NCBI GenBank assembly: GCA_018817385.1
Contig: JAHIUA010000005.1
Coordinates: 1 to 64,000 of the forward strand
DNA length: 64,000 nt
Origin: Pseudomonadota bacterium
GTDB lineage: Bacteria > Desulfobacterota > Desulfobulbia > Desulfobulbales > Desulfocapsaceae
Direction of reading: 5' to 3'
Shown here: positions 17,219 to 26,850 of the stretch, piece by piece
Layout: every line of letters starts with the position of its first letter
Numbering within the stretch: the stretch's first letter is position 1
Made by a program: the position numbers and the translations under genes
Notes under the pieces: model-generated
The model's input: the letters and a program-made list of their open reading frames with translations, nothing else
Database searches by the model: none
What the model was told of the DNA's origin: nothing

Positions 17219-19540
17219 TCAGCTGTTGACTAGCATTTGTTCGAATTGCGCGATCACTATCTTCAGTTCCGTTTCAATCTCTAGAACCCTCTTCATGGGA
17301 TCATTGACACGTTTTTCTCTCCCTGATACTTCCAGTTCATGACAGAGAGAGGCCAGTCGATGAGCACCAAGACTGGCGCTGCTTGATTTTAAGGTATGTG
17401 CGGCCTGCCAGAGTTTTTCGCTATCATTCTTTTCAGCTGCCTGCTGAAGTTCCAGCAGGATCTTGACGCTGCTTGGCAGGTATGCACTGATCAGTTTTTT
17501 TCTGATGTCAGCTTTTCCTGGTTGCTGGATCTGACGGAAACTATCCAGGATATTTTCGTCGATATGGCTTAGTCTCGATTTCGTATCTTCTTCAGTTGCC
17601 AGATTTGGTCTTTGTTCTGCCAACTTGTTTCTGCCAGTGTCCGGTATCCATTTTGCCAGGATACCTGCCAATTGCTGTTCATTGAAAGGTTTGGTAATAA
17701 AGTCATTCATGCCCACGGCAAGACAGCGTTCCCGGTCACCCTTCATCGCGTGCGCGGTGAGGGCAATAATAGGGGTCGGTTCGATGCCTGCCTGCTGTTC
17801 AGCCTGTCTGATTTTCCTGGTAGCCTCATAGCCGTCCATGATCGGCATCTGGCAGTCCATGAAAATAAGGTCATAGCGTTTTTTCATTGCCGTGGCAGCA
17901 GCTATTCTACCGTTATCGGCGAGATCAATCCTGCAGCCTAGGTGTTCCAGTAAGCCCTGAGCAACAATCTGATTGGTCAGATTATCTTCAGTAACCAGGA
18001 TAACTGCATCAAATTGCAGGGGAATCACTACCTGCTGCTGCCTGTCTGGAATGGACTCACTCAAGCTGGCGATGGGGAACACCGTTGTAAACCAGAATAA
18101 CGATCCTTGTCCTTCTACACTTTCCACACCTATTTGACCGCCCATCAGGTTGACGAGCTGATGACAGATTGCCAGGCCCAGCCCGGTGCCGCCAAATTGC
18201 CGGGTTGTGGAGCCATCGGCCTGGGAAAAAGCGCTGAATATCTCTTTCTGTTTGCTTGGATTAATGCCTATGCCGGTGTCGTGGACTTCAAATCGAAGGT
18301 GTGCGGTCTCTCCTTCCAGTTTTTTCAGCGACACATGGAGTGCCACCTCACCACGGTTGGTAAATTTTAGAGCGTTGGCAAGCAGATTCATTATGATCTG
18401 TCTCAGTCGTCCGGGGTCTCCCTTAAAATGAGCCGGCACCTCGGAATGGATAAAGCAGGCGAGGTCGATATCCTTTTCATTGGCACGTTCGGAAAGCAGA
18501 GCAACGGTTTCTTCGGCCACCTCTCGGAGATCAAATTGAATCAGTTCCAGTTCCAGTTTTCCCGCCTCAATCTTGGAAAAGTCGAGGATGTCATTAATCA
18601 GGTTCAGAAGGGATTCTCCTGAGTTGCGTATTATGTGAACAAATTGGAACTGTTTTTCGTTTAACGATGTATTCAAAAGCAAGGAAGCGATTCCCAGTAT
18701 GCCATTCATGGGCGTACGTATTTCATGGCTCATCTGGGCAAGAAATTGTGATTTGGCCATGTTTGCATCTTCGGCCGTCTTTTTGGCCACCAGCAACTGC
18801 TCGTCACGCTTTTCAATATCATCAAGTGTGGAGTTGATCCCTTTGACCAGCACCCCCAGCTCATCTCTGGAGTTCTCGGTGGCCCGTATGGAGTAGTTCT
18901 TTTCTTTGCGGACACGCTCCATCGTTTCTGCAAGTTCAAGTATGGGCCGGGAAACCACCCTGTTGAGCAGGGACGACAGGAGTGAGGAGAGAAGGAGGGT
19001 GACTGCAAAAATACCACCTATGATATAGATAAGACGGGTAAGTATGTCATGAAATTCATCCTGGTCTGTCTGCAGGATAAGGGTACCAATTGTTTTTCCA
19101 GGTTCTCCAACAAAAACGGAAAGAGCGATATGATTTTTATGGAAGTGATGTGTTTCGCCCTCTGTTTCCATTTTGGTCTCTTTGAGGTGGCGACGAAGTT
19201 CTTCAGTCTCTTCGAAAGAAAGGGAAGGCTTGCGGTATTGGGAAAATTTTTCTCCGTCGGCGGTAAAAAGTAAAGCCTGAAGAATATGCGGCCTGGCGCT
19301 GAGGGAGGAAAGTATTTCGTCTGCGGTTTCGGAATCCATAAATTCCAGAGGTGCGGTGCAGTTGATAGCAAGAACCTTGGCCAGTCCAGAAAGATCGACA
19401 ATTACGGAGCGACGGAAGGATATGATTTCCCGGCCGATAAAAAATCCTGAGGCCAGCAGGGAAACAAGAAGACAACTGAAGATTATGATACCAGTCAGCT
19501 TGACATGAATGGACAGGTCGCGAAAGTGTGGAAAGGTCAT
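17219..19540 (-). CDS. Membrane hybrid sensor histidine kinase (sensor-HAMP-HisKA-HATPase-REC-Hpt)
   Basis: Sensor kinase of 773 residues. A TM helix near 15-37, a periplasmic ~120-residue sensor resembling CHASE8 (APLEFMDSETADEILSSLSA), a second TM (~165-187) and a HAMP with coiled coil come first. HisKA (MSHEIRTPMNGILGIASLLL) is followed by HATPase (N-box NLLANALKFTN; G boxes DTGIGI and FGGTGLGL). The receiver phosphoacceptor is in LIFMDCQMPIMDGYEA, and a C-terminal Hpt carries AAHTLKSSSASLG. It is the third gene of a TonB receptor-YfiR-kinase set (42 nt after yfiR-like), so it probably receives the outer-membrane signal. Confidence 0.93.
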   Translation of the reverse strand: MTFPHFRDLSIHVKLTGIIIFSCLLVSLLASGFFIGREIISFRRSVIVDLSGLAKVLAINCTAPLEFMDSETADEILSSLSARPHILQALLFTADGEKFSQYRKPSLSFEETEELRRHLKETKMETEGETHHFHKNHIALSVFVGEPGKTIGTLILQTDQDEFHDILTRLIYIIGGIFAVTLLLSSLLSSLLNRVVSRPILELAETMERVRKEKNYSIRATENSRDELGVLVKGINSTLDDIEKRDEQLLVAKKTAEDANMAKSQFLAQMSHEIRTPMNGILGIASLLLNTSLNEKQFQFVHIIRNSGESLLNLINDILDFSKIEAGKLELELIQFDLREVAEETVALLSERANEKDIDLACFIHSEVPAHFKGDPGRLRQIIMNLLANALKFTNRGEVALHVSLKKLEGETAHLRFEVHDTGIGINPSKQKEIFSAFSQADGSTTRQFGGTGLGLAICHQLVNLMGGQIGVESVEGQGSLFWFTTVFPIASLSESIPDRQQQVVIPLQFDAVILVTEDNLTNQIVAQGLLEHLGCRIDLADNGRIAAATAMKKRYDLIFMDCQMPIMDGYEATRKIRQAEQQAGIEPTPIIALTAHAMKGDRERCLAVGMNDFITKPFNEQQLAGILAKWIPDTGRNKLAEQRPNLATEEDTKSRLSHIDENILDSFRQIQQPGKADIRKKLISAYLPSSVKILLELQQAAEKNDSEKLWQAAHTLKSSSASLGAHRLASLCHELEVSGREKRVNDPMKRVLEIETELKIVIAQFEQMLVNS

Positions 19541-19582
19541 CTGCTTTTCGAGGTTATATGGAACACTTGCTTACCAGTGTGT

Positions 19583-20125
19583 TTACTGGATTTGATGGGC
19601 AACAGAGAGCAGTTTCGAACTGATCACTAAACCCATTTTCTGGTAATTCGTTCTGCTGATGTTGAAGCGTATCTTTTTGCCGACCATAACAAAATTTATA
19701 CTCCCGGAGTGATTAAGGAATTCCAACGAATTCCCTACAAGAAGAACGGGACGGCCGGAGAGCGCCGCTATGATTTCATCCATTCTTTCTATCTCAGAAG
19801 CGGGAATGAAAAGGATGTGGCTCTGGCGAACAGCTTGAGGATCTGTAAAACGTCTGACTTCGATCTTTCTGCCGTTTGCATTAAAGGTACGGGCTATGTT
19901 ATCCACCGTCGAACCGAAAGGATCCCGGCCAAAAATTGCGATGGTAATGGGGGCCTCAGGATCAGAGAAAACTTCCTCAGGCCATTTGACGTATGAGCTG
20001 AATTTTATTAGAAAAGCTGCCTGGATTTCCATGGCGCGGCTGGATTGGAGTTCATCATAGGCAGCAATAGTGCTTGCCTGCAGAAGAATAAAAACAAAAA
20101 AAGAAATGAAAATCTTGTGAACCAT
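19583..20125 (-). CDS. YfiR-family (DUF4154) periplasmic protein
   Basis: Exported 180-residue protein with an N-terminal signal (KIFISFFVFILLQASTIAAY). The body is a DUF4154/YfiR domain: AMEIQAAFLIKFSSYVKWPE, then ITIAIFGRDPFG, HILFIPASE, VLLVGNSLEF and a C-terminal GLVISSKLLSVA. In Pseudomonas YfiR is the periplasmic inhibitor of the YfiN diguanylate cyclase. Here no GGDEF gene is adjacent; instead it sits between a TonB-dependent receptor (13 nt) and a hybrid kinase (42 nt), which suggests it relays or damps a signal from receptor to kinase. Confidence 0.88.
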   Translation of the reverse strand: MVHKIFISFFVFILLQASTIAAYDELQSSRAMEIQAAFLIKFSSYVKWPEEVFSDPEAPITIAIFGRDPFGSTVDNIARTFNANGRKIEVRRFTDPQAVRQSHILFIPASEIERMDEIIAALSGRPVLLVGNSLEFLNHSGSINFVMVGKKIRFNISRTNYQKMGLVISSKLLSVAHQIQ

Positions 20126-20138
20126 TCTACGTAACTAC

Positions 20139-22208
20139 CTAAAAAGTAATGGTAAGTTTAGTGTAAAACGTCTGCGAAATCGTGCTGGCAAGGATTCCGT
20201 CCATCGTGTCGCTGAACTCCTGGTGAGAGTTGTTCAAGAGGTTGTGGCCACCGGCGCTAAGAGTCATATGCTCCGTCGGGTGCCAGCCAATATTGAGGTC
20301 AAAACGGAGATACGAGTCTATATTGAGTTCATCCAGGGAATCCACACCATAAAGGGCGGTGTTTACGTCAAAGTTGCCAGGCAGATCCATATAAGAAAGG
20401 AGGGAAAAGAGGAAATTGGCATTTTGGTCTTCTTCAAATCCTCGCCTCGCTTCCTGGGAATTGCCCATATTCTGGGCATTAAAGTGAAACCAGGTGAAGC
20501 CGCCGGTCAGTCGCCACCAGTCGGTAATGCTCCATCGGCAACTGATTTCAGCACCGTACGTTTCTCCATCCATTCCATTGTCTATCTGGAGAGGGAGAAT
20601 GAAACGACGGGTTTCGGTTGATGAATATTCAGGAAAAGGAGCGCCCATTGGCACTGCAGTTATGAGGTTTTTATATTTATTGTAGTATATGCTCAGATCA
20701 AAAAAGATATTGTCATTGAGTCTGGCCCGGTAACCGGTTTCATAGGAAAAGACGGTTTCCGATTCTGTTTCCTCATTGCCGTTAAGACGTATAAAAGTGA
20801 GTAATCCACCCTGTTGGGTGGGGAGGAAAAAGGCACCGGCGTTGATATCCGCATCATGTTCGAGGCGGGAGGGAGTGCGAACAGACCGTGATATTGCCCC
20901 CCAGAGAGAATGATCAGCATTCAGGTTCCACATGATACGGCTGCTGGGCTGCCATTCAAAACCGGTATAATCGTTATGCTCCAGTTTGGTCCCCAGGGTG
21001 AACTCTCCTTTGCCGTCAGCAATGGCAATGCGGCCCTCCAGAAAGCCACTGAACAGGCTGTCTTCTCTTATTTGAGGATCCAGATTGTAAGAGTATATTC
21101 CTGGAATGGCCTCCTTGCCTGTCGTGTTGCCCTTTGTATAGCGGTAGCCCATTCCCCAGAGTATTTCCAGCCCGCTTATTAGATCAAGGTGGTGCTGAAA
21201 GTCTAGATCCAGGGTGTCAAGTGTCTCATCGACAAAGAATTCATTCCGCTTGATATGGTCGTAATAGGCCTGGATAGTTATTTCCGAATCTTTGGAAAAA
21301 GTGCGGATCCAGCGGCCAAGCATGTTGCCGCCAGAGACGGGGGCGTCGGTGGAGGTGATATTTTTATAAGGCGGGAAGGGGCTGACATATTGGACCGACT
21401 CCCCTGATTCCCCTTCGTACAAATCTCCCTGGAGAGTCACTTTGTTTGACGCCGTAAGATTCATATCCATACGGAATCCACCACGGGCAGCATGCCATTC
21501 ATCGGCAGCATCTTCGTCTGCTGGAGTTTCATAGTTTCCACGGTTGAAATACTTGCTGTAGAGACGATACGATATTCTGTCGTTCAGCCAACCTCCATAG
21601 CGGGTCGAAATTTCTCCGCTGTCACTGGTTCCCGCCGCCAGGGAGACAAGGCCTCCCTGGGTGTCAGCGCTATCTTTACTAATAATATTGATAACACCAT
21701 TTACGGCATTAGCCCCCCATAAGGTTCCCCCCGGTCCACGGACAACCTCAATACGGTCGATATCTTCAAGCATGACATCTTGTACATCCCAGAAAACGCC
21801 AGAAAAAAGTGTGGAATAGACGGTCCGTCCATCGATCATGACCAACATTTTATTGGCAAATCTGGAGGCATAACCGCGGGCACTGACTGCCCATTTGTTG
21901 GCGTCAATCTGATATACGTGCAGACCTGGAACCATGCGCAGGGCCTCTGGAACACTTTTGACGCCGTTTCTGCGCAGATCTTCCTGGGTGATGATATAGA
22001 TGGCCGCAGGGGTATCGGTTATTTTTTCAGGTACCTTGGTGACTGATATAACCTCAAGATCAAGGAGTTCATCTAAAGAGAGGACCCCAAGGTTTGTAGC
22101 ATCTACGGGAGAGGGGAAGGTCGTGGTCAGGAAAAAACAGGTCACCGTGATATGAGAGAGAACCAGGAGCTGGATGTGCATCTTTTTGAGCAGTGGTCCT
22201 GTTTTCAT
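20139..22208 (-). CDS. TonB-dependent outer-membrane receptor
   Basis: Outer-membrane beta-barrel receptor of 689 residues. After a signal segment comes a short region, SLDELLDLEVISVTKVPEKI, whose VISVTK resembles a TonB box; the pattern DLLELSLEDLLNIEVTSVSK is common in this class. A plug domain (TPAAIYIITQEDLRR, VPEALRMVPGLHVYQI, IDRIEVVRGPGGTLWGANAV) and a barrel ending in an aromatic-rich terminus (TFYTKLTITF) follow. The ATG at 22208 was chosen over 22229 because AAGGAAAAGG precedes it. Ligand unknown. It is first in the receptor-YfiR-kinase unit, which points to ligand sensing in addition to or instead of uptake. Confidence 0.92.
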   Translation of the reverse strand: MKTGPLLKKMHIQLLVLSHITVTCFFLTTTFPSPVDATNLGVLSLDELLDLEVISVTKVPEKITDTPAAIYIITQEDLRRNGVKSVPEALRMVPGLHVYQIDANKWAVSARGYASRFANKMLVMIDGRTVYSTLFSGVFWDVQDVMLEDIDRIEVVRGPGGTLWGANAVNGVINIISKDSADTQGGLVSLAAGTSDSGEISTRYGGWLNDRISYRLYSKYFNRGNYETPADEDAADEWHAARGGFRMDMNLTASNKVTLQGDLYEGESGESVQYVSPFPPYKNITSTDAPVSGGNMLGRWIRTFSKDSEITIQAYYDHIKRNEFFVDETLDTLDLDFQHHLDLISGLEILWGMGYRYTKGNTTGKEAIPGIYSYNLDPQIREDSLFSGFLEGRIAIADGKGEFTLGTKLEHNDYTGFEWQPSSRIMWNLNADHSLWGAISRSVRTPSRLEHDADINAGAFFLPTQQGGLLTFIRLNGNEETESETVFSYETGYRARLNDNIFFDLSIYYNKYKNLITAVPMGAPFPEYSSTETRRFILPLQIDNGMDGETYGAEISCRWSITDWWRLTGGFTWFHFNAQNMGNSQEARRGFEEDQNANFLFSLLSYMDLPGNFDVNTALYGVDSLDELNIDSYLRFDLNIGWHPTEHMTLSAGGHNLLNNSHQEFSDTMDGILASTISQTFYTKLTITF

Positions 22209-22229
22209 AGGTACCTTTTCCTTAGTCAT

Positions 22230-23033
22230 TTTAGGATGATTTGTATATTTTTGACTGGGTTGGTAAAGAAGGCTATGTGAGTGTGTCGGATTCCGGCTGT
22301 GTTGCCTTTCAGGAATTTCGACTTTTATTATTATCAGGGTGTCACTTGTTTTGTGAAACTAATAAGGTAGATATGCCTCAGCTGTGGCTACCCAGACAAG
22401 GGACTCTTATATGTGGCTACTCCTCTCTAAAGTAAATGATTTCGCTGTCTCCGAGTAATTACTAATATCTTCTGATATTCCTCATAGAATGTCAATGCGA
22501 TTAAAATATAGCTCACCCTCGATGCCGGCAAGCGTTGTCATCATTGGAAAAGGAGAAACGATTGCGATAGAGGAACGTGGTTTTGCCACAAATAAGTTGC
22601 TGCCCAGACAGTTGAATTTTTCTGACGGCCTCTTGACGTTCAATGGCGTAGCGATGGGTTGGGTTGCATAAGGTCCGCTATCGTAAAAAAAATGTTTGGA
22701 ACGAGTTATGCATCTGTCTCCTCCTGCTTATCGCTGCAGGCACACAGAAGGTGGAAGAGAAAAAGTGGACAGAATGTTCAGAGGATATACAGTACTCTTA
22801 GGAGGTGTTCAGCGTATTGAAACAACGGATAGAATACTTATCACTTTTACAATTGAGGCTGGTCAATCTCCTCCTTGGACTGGGATAAGGAAGAACTGTT
22901 TCGCTGAAAGTGATTACGAGATGGAGGGCCAGTCGATGGTGAGGGGGGATTGTTTTCACAAACTATTTTCCGGGTTGTTGGCAAAACGTGAGAGTATAGG
23001 AATGTCTAAGCGGGCAGGAGGCCCAATCGTATT
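22230..23033. other. ~800-nt region without a confident gene
   Basis: Upstream (minus strand) of the TonB-receptor gene, so it should hold that promoter. Two short plus-strand ORFs, ~60 residues (22489-22671) and ~113 residues (22696-23037), show no recognisable features. The second ends in an ATGA overlap with the small gene at 23034, so a small coding region cannot be excluded. No riboswitch core was recognised. Confidence 0.35.
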
Positions 23034-23249
23034 ATGAAGAGCAATGTGGCAGTGTTCAGACCATACCCCTTTCAGGCGGGTGAAAAGATCTTTATCGAGA
23101 GTGGACCGCGGCGCGGTGACTGGCTGGTTCTTGCCTGTGATGAGAAAAAGGTTACCTTGCGGTGTCCGATCAGTAAGAGAGAATTTTCCTGGGATCATTT
23201 CTGTTTTCATATCGAGAATCGTGAACAGGAATGGCCGTTGTCGGAGTGA
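23034..23249 (+). CDS. Small conserved-looking hypothetical protein (71 aa)
   Basis: A 71-residue soluble protein with AGGAGG 12 nt upstream of the ATG. It is compact and rich in aromatic and charged residues: FQAGEKIFIESGPRRGDW, LACDEKKVTLRCPIS, FSWDHFCFHIE. The pattern suggests a small beta-barrel (SH3-like) with two Cys, one in LAC and one in LRC. I do not recognise the family. It converges with the YqaA-like gene 15 nt downstream. Confidence 0.55.
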   Translation: MKSNVAVFRPYPFQAGEKIFIESGPRRGDWLVLACDEKKVTLRCPISKREFSWDHFCFHIENREQEWPLSE

Positions 23250-23264
23250 TCTTAGGGCGTTGCC

Positions 23265-23708
23265 TCAGATACGGGTGCCAGCCAGCATGGCAATAAGGGT
23301 GTAGCGGCCTATCTTACCGAGGAATACAAGAAAGAGGAAGAGCAGGGGCTGGAGGCGTAAGATCCCCGCGGCCAGGCACAATGGGTCACCAATGATGGGA
23401 AGCCAGGCAAAGAGGAGGGAGATGGCGCCGTAACGTTGGTAGAGTTCCATGGCCCTGGTCGCCTGTCTCTTGTCTATCCGTAACAGTTTTGTCATGAAGA
23501 ATTGAGAGCCCCATATTCCGATGCCGTAGGTGATAAAGGCACCCAGGACGTTACCCAATGTGGCGACTCCAACGACCTGTGTTGCCGGGAATCCCTGGAG
23601 GATAAGGGCAACCAGCAGCCATTCAGATCCCAGGGGCAGGAGGGTCGCCGCCAGAAGGCTGAGGAAAAAGAGGGCCGGAAGGCCATGGTCTAGAAGGAAG
23701 CTCTCCAT
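23265..23708 (-). CDS. YqaA-like small DedA/SNARE-associated family membrane protein
   Basis: Inner-membrane protein of 147 residues from the ATG at 23708. A TTG start 78 nt upstream gives a hydrophilic extension and is less likely. Features of the YqaA branch of the DedA/VTT superfamily are seen: LLAATLLPLGSEWLLVALI, VATLGNVLGAFITYGIG, a cytoplasmic MELYQRYGAISLLFAWLPII and the final LGKIGRYTLIAML. VTT proteins are lipid-transporter or scramblase-related; the role of YqaA itself is not established. No good ribosome site is visible. Confidence 0.82.
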   Translation of the reverse strand: MESFLLDHGLPALFFLSLLAATLLPLGSEWLLVALILQGFPATQVVGVATLGNVLGAFITYGIGIWGSQFFMTKLLRIDKRQATRAMELYQRYGAISLLFAWLPIIGDPLCLAAGILRLQPLLFLFLVFLGKIGRYTLIAMLAGTRI

Positions 23709-24399
23709 TTTTTTAGTATAATTGACTGGGGGGTCTGGATTGGAAAATGGGGGAAGAGGCGTGTCGACCAGAGATTCTATGGCCAAGCAACCCTACTCAT
23801 TTTCCCTCTCTGTTGCCAGGAGTATCAATATATTCCTCTCGCCATTTCCTCTTGAACGCATGGGAAAATAATTTTTTCAGGCAACTCTTTTCCCCCGGAG
23901 CATTCGACTGCTTTTGGAAAAAACGTACATCTGTTTTTCTTCTTTTGGCTTACTCCCTGTTTGCGGCCCAGGATCTCAGACAGAAAGATAAGGCCCTTCG
24001 CCTTTGACCTGCTGACGGGAATATTCCGAGAGGATTGTCTGGTGACAGGGAGGCGTGATTCTGTGGTGGTCCTGCAGTGGTATCCGGGAAGTGCAGATCC
24101 CTTCTTTGCACCACCAGAGATCATCGTTATTGAGTTGGTTGAGAAGTTGTTAAAATGGGTCACGACAGGGTGGTTTCCTCATGAGGGAAAATAGAGGAGA
24201 GAGCAAAGGAAATTGTGAAATGAGGGCGTCATTGTCAGCCAATTGCTCTTTGCAGAGAGACTGTCGATAACCATTTTTCGCCTCCCCGGATTGTGGGGCT
24301 GCGCTGAGTGTGACCATGGATGTTTTGTGACTGTGCGCTACTGGCCAATAATTGGCACCCAACTTGTCTTTTTGATATTTTTGCAGGAGAAAGAACAAT
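23709..24399. other. ~690-nt region without a gene
   Basis: Lies between RNase D (its 3' side) and the YqaA-like gene, both on the minus strand. Several short ORFs on both strands have no recognisable composition. I see no RNA gene, repeat or clear terminator. Confidence 0.35.
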
Positions 24400-25494
24400 T
24401 CATTCTTTTTCGGAGAGTTCCGCGAGAAAATTTCTTCTCCAACCACTTTTCTGTTTGATCTGAGCAGAAGGGGAGGAAGAGTATTTCACCAATTCTTTCA
24501 GTTCGCTTTTGTTCCCTATCAGGGTCGGATCGATACCGTGGATATCGCTTTTGAGAATAATAAAATCGTGGAGTTTGGCCAGGGCTGTTTTTTCTTTTGT
24601 GTTGAGTTTGATATCCTGGAGAAGGGGAGGACAATCTTCTTCAGGTCGGCTCAGCCCTTTTTCCACTAATTGGATCAGTATGTCCCCATAGGCTTTTGCG
24701 CACCTGGAGGATATGTCGCCGCAGTCCTGTATGGCAGTTTTGTCGCGCAACTCCTGTCTGGCTATGCAGAGGAGGACACCATCACGGATAATATGTCCCC
24801 TTGGCCGATTTCTTTTCTGTGCCTCTTCTTCCCGCCATGCTGAAAGTTCCTGGAGAATGGCGAGGGAGCGGCGATTCAGTTTGCTTGCCCCTCTTATCTT
24901 GCGGTAACGCGCCATGTTATTGACGCCAATATAGTTCTTGGGATCGTTCAGGAGTTGGAGTTCTTCTTTTAACCATTGCTGGGCCTCGGGCATGGTACGG
25001 GCCAGTAGCAGGACACGTAATGCCCGAAGATAGCGGACATCATCCATGGCATATTCTTTTTGTCGAGTGTGCAGCGGACGTATGAGCCAGTTTGTTCGAG
25101 TTTCTGTCTTTTCCAGTTTGATGTCGAGAAGTAGTTCAATCAGGGATCCTAACGAGAGAGTGGCCGAGAGACCGGCAAAGCCTGCGGCCAGCCTGGTGTC
25201 GAAGATATTTTTTGGATCAGCCCCTGTGACATCGCGCAGGATGGTGATATCTTGAGGGGCGTCATGGAATATTTTGACAACCGCCGGGTCAGCGAGTAAT
25301 TCTCCTAAAGGAGAAAGGTCATCAAGGGTGCAAGGATCGATAAGAAAACACTCTTCGTTGGAAAGAGCCAGTTGGATCAGTCCGAGACGGGGGGAGTAGG
25401 TTCGTTCCCATACAAATTCCGTGTCTAGGGCCACTGCATTAGTTTTGCGTGCCCGTTCTATCAGGGCCTTGAGATCTTCTGCATTATCAATCAT
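24400..25494 (-). CDS. rnd: Ribonuclease D
   Basis: 3'-5' exoribonuclease for tRNA and small-RNA maturation, 364 residues (E. coli RNase D 375). The DEDD exonuclease motifs are visible: Exo I ALDTEFVWERTY, Exo II FHDAPQDITIL, Exo III with YAMDDVRYL. An HRDC domain follows (~205-290; RRSLAILQELSAWREEEAQK). The substrate-binding second HRDC-like helical bundle covers the C-terminus. Start at ATG 25494, immediately before VALDTEF at the expected distance. It appears monocistronic, divergent from yejB. Confidence 0.92.
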   Translation of the reverse strand: MIDNAEDLKALIERARKTNAVALDTEFVWERTYSPRLGLIQLALSNEECFLIDPCTLDDLSPLGELLADPAVVKIFHDAPQDITILRDVTGADPKNIFDTRLAAGFAGLSATLSLGSLIELLLDIKLEKTETRTNWLIRPLHTRQKEYAMDDVRYLRALRVLLLARTMPEAQQWLKEELQLLNDPKNYIGVNNMARYRKIRGASKLNRRSLAILQELSAWREEEAQKRNRPRGHIIRDGVLLCIARQELRDKTAIQDCGDISSRCAKAYGDILIQLVEKGLSRPEEDCPPLLQDIKLNTKEKTALAKLHDFIILKSDIHGIDPTLIGNKSELKELVKYSSSPSAQIKQKSGWRRNFLAELSEKE

Positions 25495-25803
25495 TGCTGC
25501 CTGCTATATAAAGAAGTTTCATCGGAGTGGTAATGTAAGATTGTTTTTTGAAACTAGACATATCAGCAAAGAAAATACAAGCAGTAATCGCATATTAGGC
25601 ATTTATCCCTGGGTTTTTTTGTCTCTGCAAAGTAATTTCCTTGTGTTTTAATGGTAATAAATTCATTATCATAATAACTCTTGAAGAGTTACTGTTTCTT
25701 GTGAACGTATTTTTTCTTCCTCGAAGGAGAAAGGGAATGAATCTGTTAGGGAGAAGTGTCGTAGAAATCTGTTTCCCTGTATCATGAACTGAAGCTTTTT
25801 ATT
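25495..25803. other. Divergent region with palindromes upstream of yejB
   Basis: 309 AT-rich nt. A palindrome TAACTCTTGAAGAGTTA lies near 25675-25691. About 15 nt upstream, GGTAATAAATTCATTATC (~25653-25670) is a weak, off-register relative of the Fur box. Neither is firm. The yejB ATG at 25804 has no clear ribosome site. Confidence 0.35.
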
Positions 25804-26850
25804 ATGATATTTTATATTTTGAAGCGTGTGGCACTGATGATCCCAACCCTTATTGGGGTGATGCTGATCACTTTTACCGTCACCCAGTTCGTACCGGGTG
25901 GTCCGGTGGAGCGAATGGTTGCCGAGATGGAAGGACTGGGGAAGGGCGGAGAGGCTGGAGGAACCACCTCGTTTTACCGAGGAAATTCTGGTCTGGACTC
26001 CAGTCGTGTGGAAACACTCAGAGAGCTCTACGGATTTGATAAGCCGCCTCTTCAGCGTTTTTTGACCATGATGAAAAACTATCTCGTTTTGGATTTCGGA
26101 TCATCTTATTACTATCACCAGTCTGTGGTGGATCTTGTGATATCACGGCTGCCGGTTTCCATGTCGCTGGGACTGTGGAGTTTTTTTATTGTCTATGGCT
26201 TCTGTATTCCCCTGGGGATCACTAAGGCTGTCCGCGATGGCTCTCGTTTTGATATCCTGACCAGTACTGCTATTCTGATTGGCTATGCTATCCCGGGTTT
26301 TGTCCTGGCTATTGTCCTCATCGTATTGTTTGGAGGTGGATCTTTTTGGAATATTTTTCCCCTGCGGGGATTGGTTTCGGATAACTGGGCAGAAATGGGT
26401 TTGTTGCAGAAGATTCTCGACTATCTCTGGCACATGGTCCTGCCTATTATTTCCAGTGCGGTGGGGAGCCTGGCAGTTATGACCCTGTTGACCAAGAATT
26501 CATTCCTTGAAGAGATCCGCAAACAATATGTGCTCACGGCTCGTGCCAAAGGGTTAAGTGAGCAGCAGGTCCTCTATAAACATGTATTCAGGAATGGTAT
26601 TATTCCTATTATCACAGGATTTCCAGGGTATTTCATTGCCTCCTTTTTTACCGGCAGTCTGTTGATTGAGACAATTTTTTCTTTAAATGGAATGGGATTA
26701 CTTGCCTATCAGTCTGTTTTGAATCGGGATTACCCAGTGGTGTTGGGGACCTTGTACTTTTTTACTATTATCGGTCTGGTTTCCAGGCTGCTATCTGATT
26801 TGAGTTATGTCTTTGTGGACCCGAGGATAAGTTTTGACAGTGTTGAATAA
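25804..26850 (+). CDS. yejB: ABC transporter permease, YejB-like
   Basis: Inner-membrane permease of the peptide/opine/nickel (DppB/YejB) class, 348 residues with six predicted TM helices. N-terminal FYILKRVALMIPTLIGVMLI and QFVPGGPVERMVAEMEG are typical of YejB. The BPD_transp_1 coupling loop appears as ARAKGLSEQQVLYKHVFRN. In E. coli YejABEF imports peptides such as microcin C. The downstream permease overlaps it by 17 nt. No solute-binding (yejA) or ATPase (yejF) gene is adjacent, so the transporter must use components encoded elsewhere. Confidence 0.88.
   Translation: MIFYILKRVALMIPTLIGVMLITFTVTQFVPGGPVERMVAEMEGLGKGGEAGGTTSFYRGNSGLDSSRVETLRELYGFDKPPLQRFLTMMKNYLVLDFGSSYYYHQSVVDLVISRLPVSMSLGLWSFFIVYGFCIPLGITKAVRDGSRFDILTSTAILIGYAIPGFVLAIVLIVLFGGGSFWNIFPLRGLVSDNWAEMGLLQKILDYLWHMVLPIISSAVGSLAVMTLLTKNSFLEEIRKQYVLTARAKGLSEQQVLYKHVFRNGIIPIITGFPGYFIASFFTGSLLIETIFSLNGMGLLAYQSVLNRDYPVVLGTLYFFTIIGLVSRLLSDLSYVFVDPRISFDSVE

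Noticed and set aside
22209-22500. Cobalamin-type riboswitch before the TonB receptor
   Set aside because: No B12-box-like sequence on the minus strand. The receptor's YfiR-kinase context also argues against simple vitamin uptake.
25653-25691. Fur-box-like sequence upstream of yejB
   Set aside because: The two half-sites do not align in register with the 19-bp Fur consensus, and nothing else points to iron control. Left as a note only.
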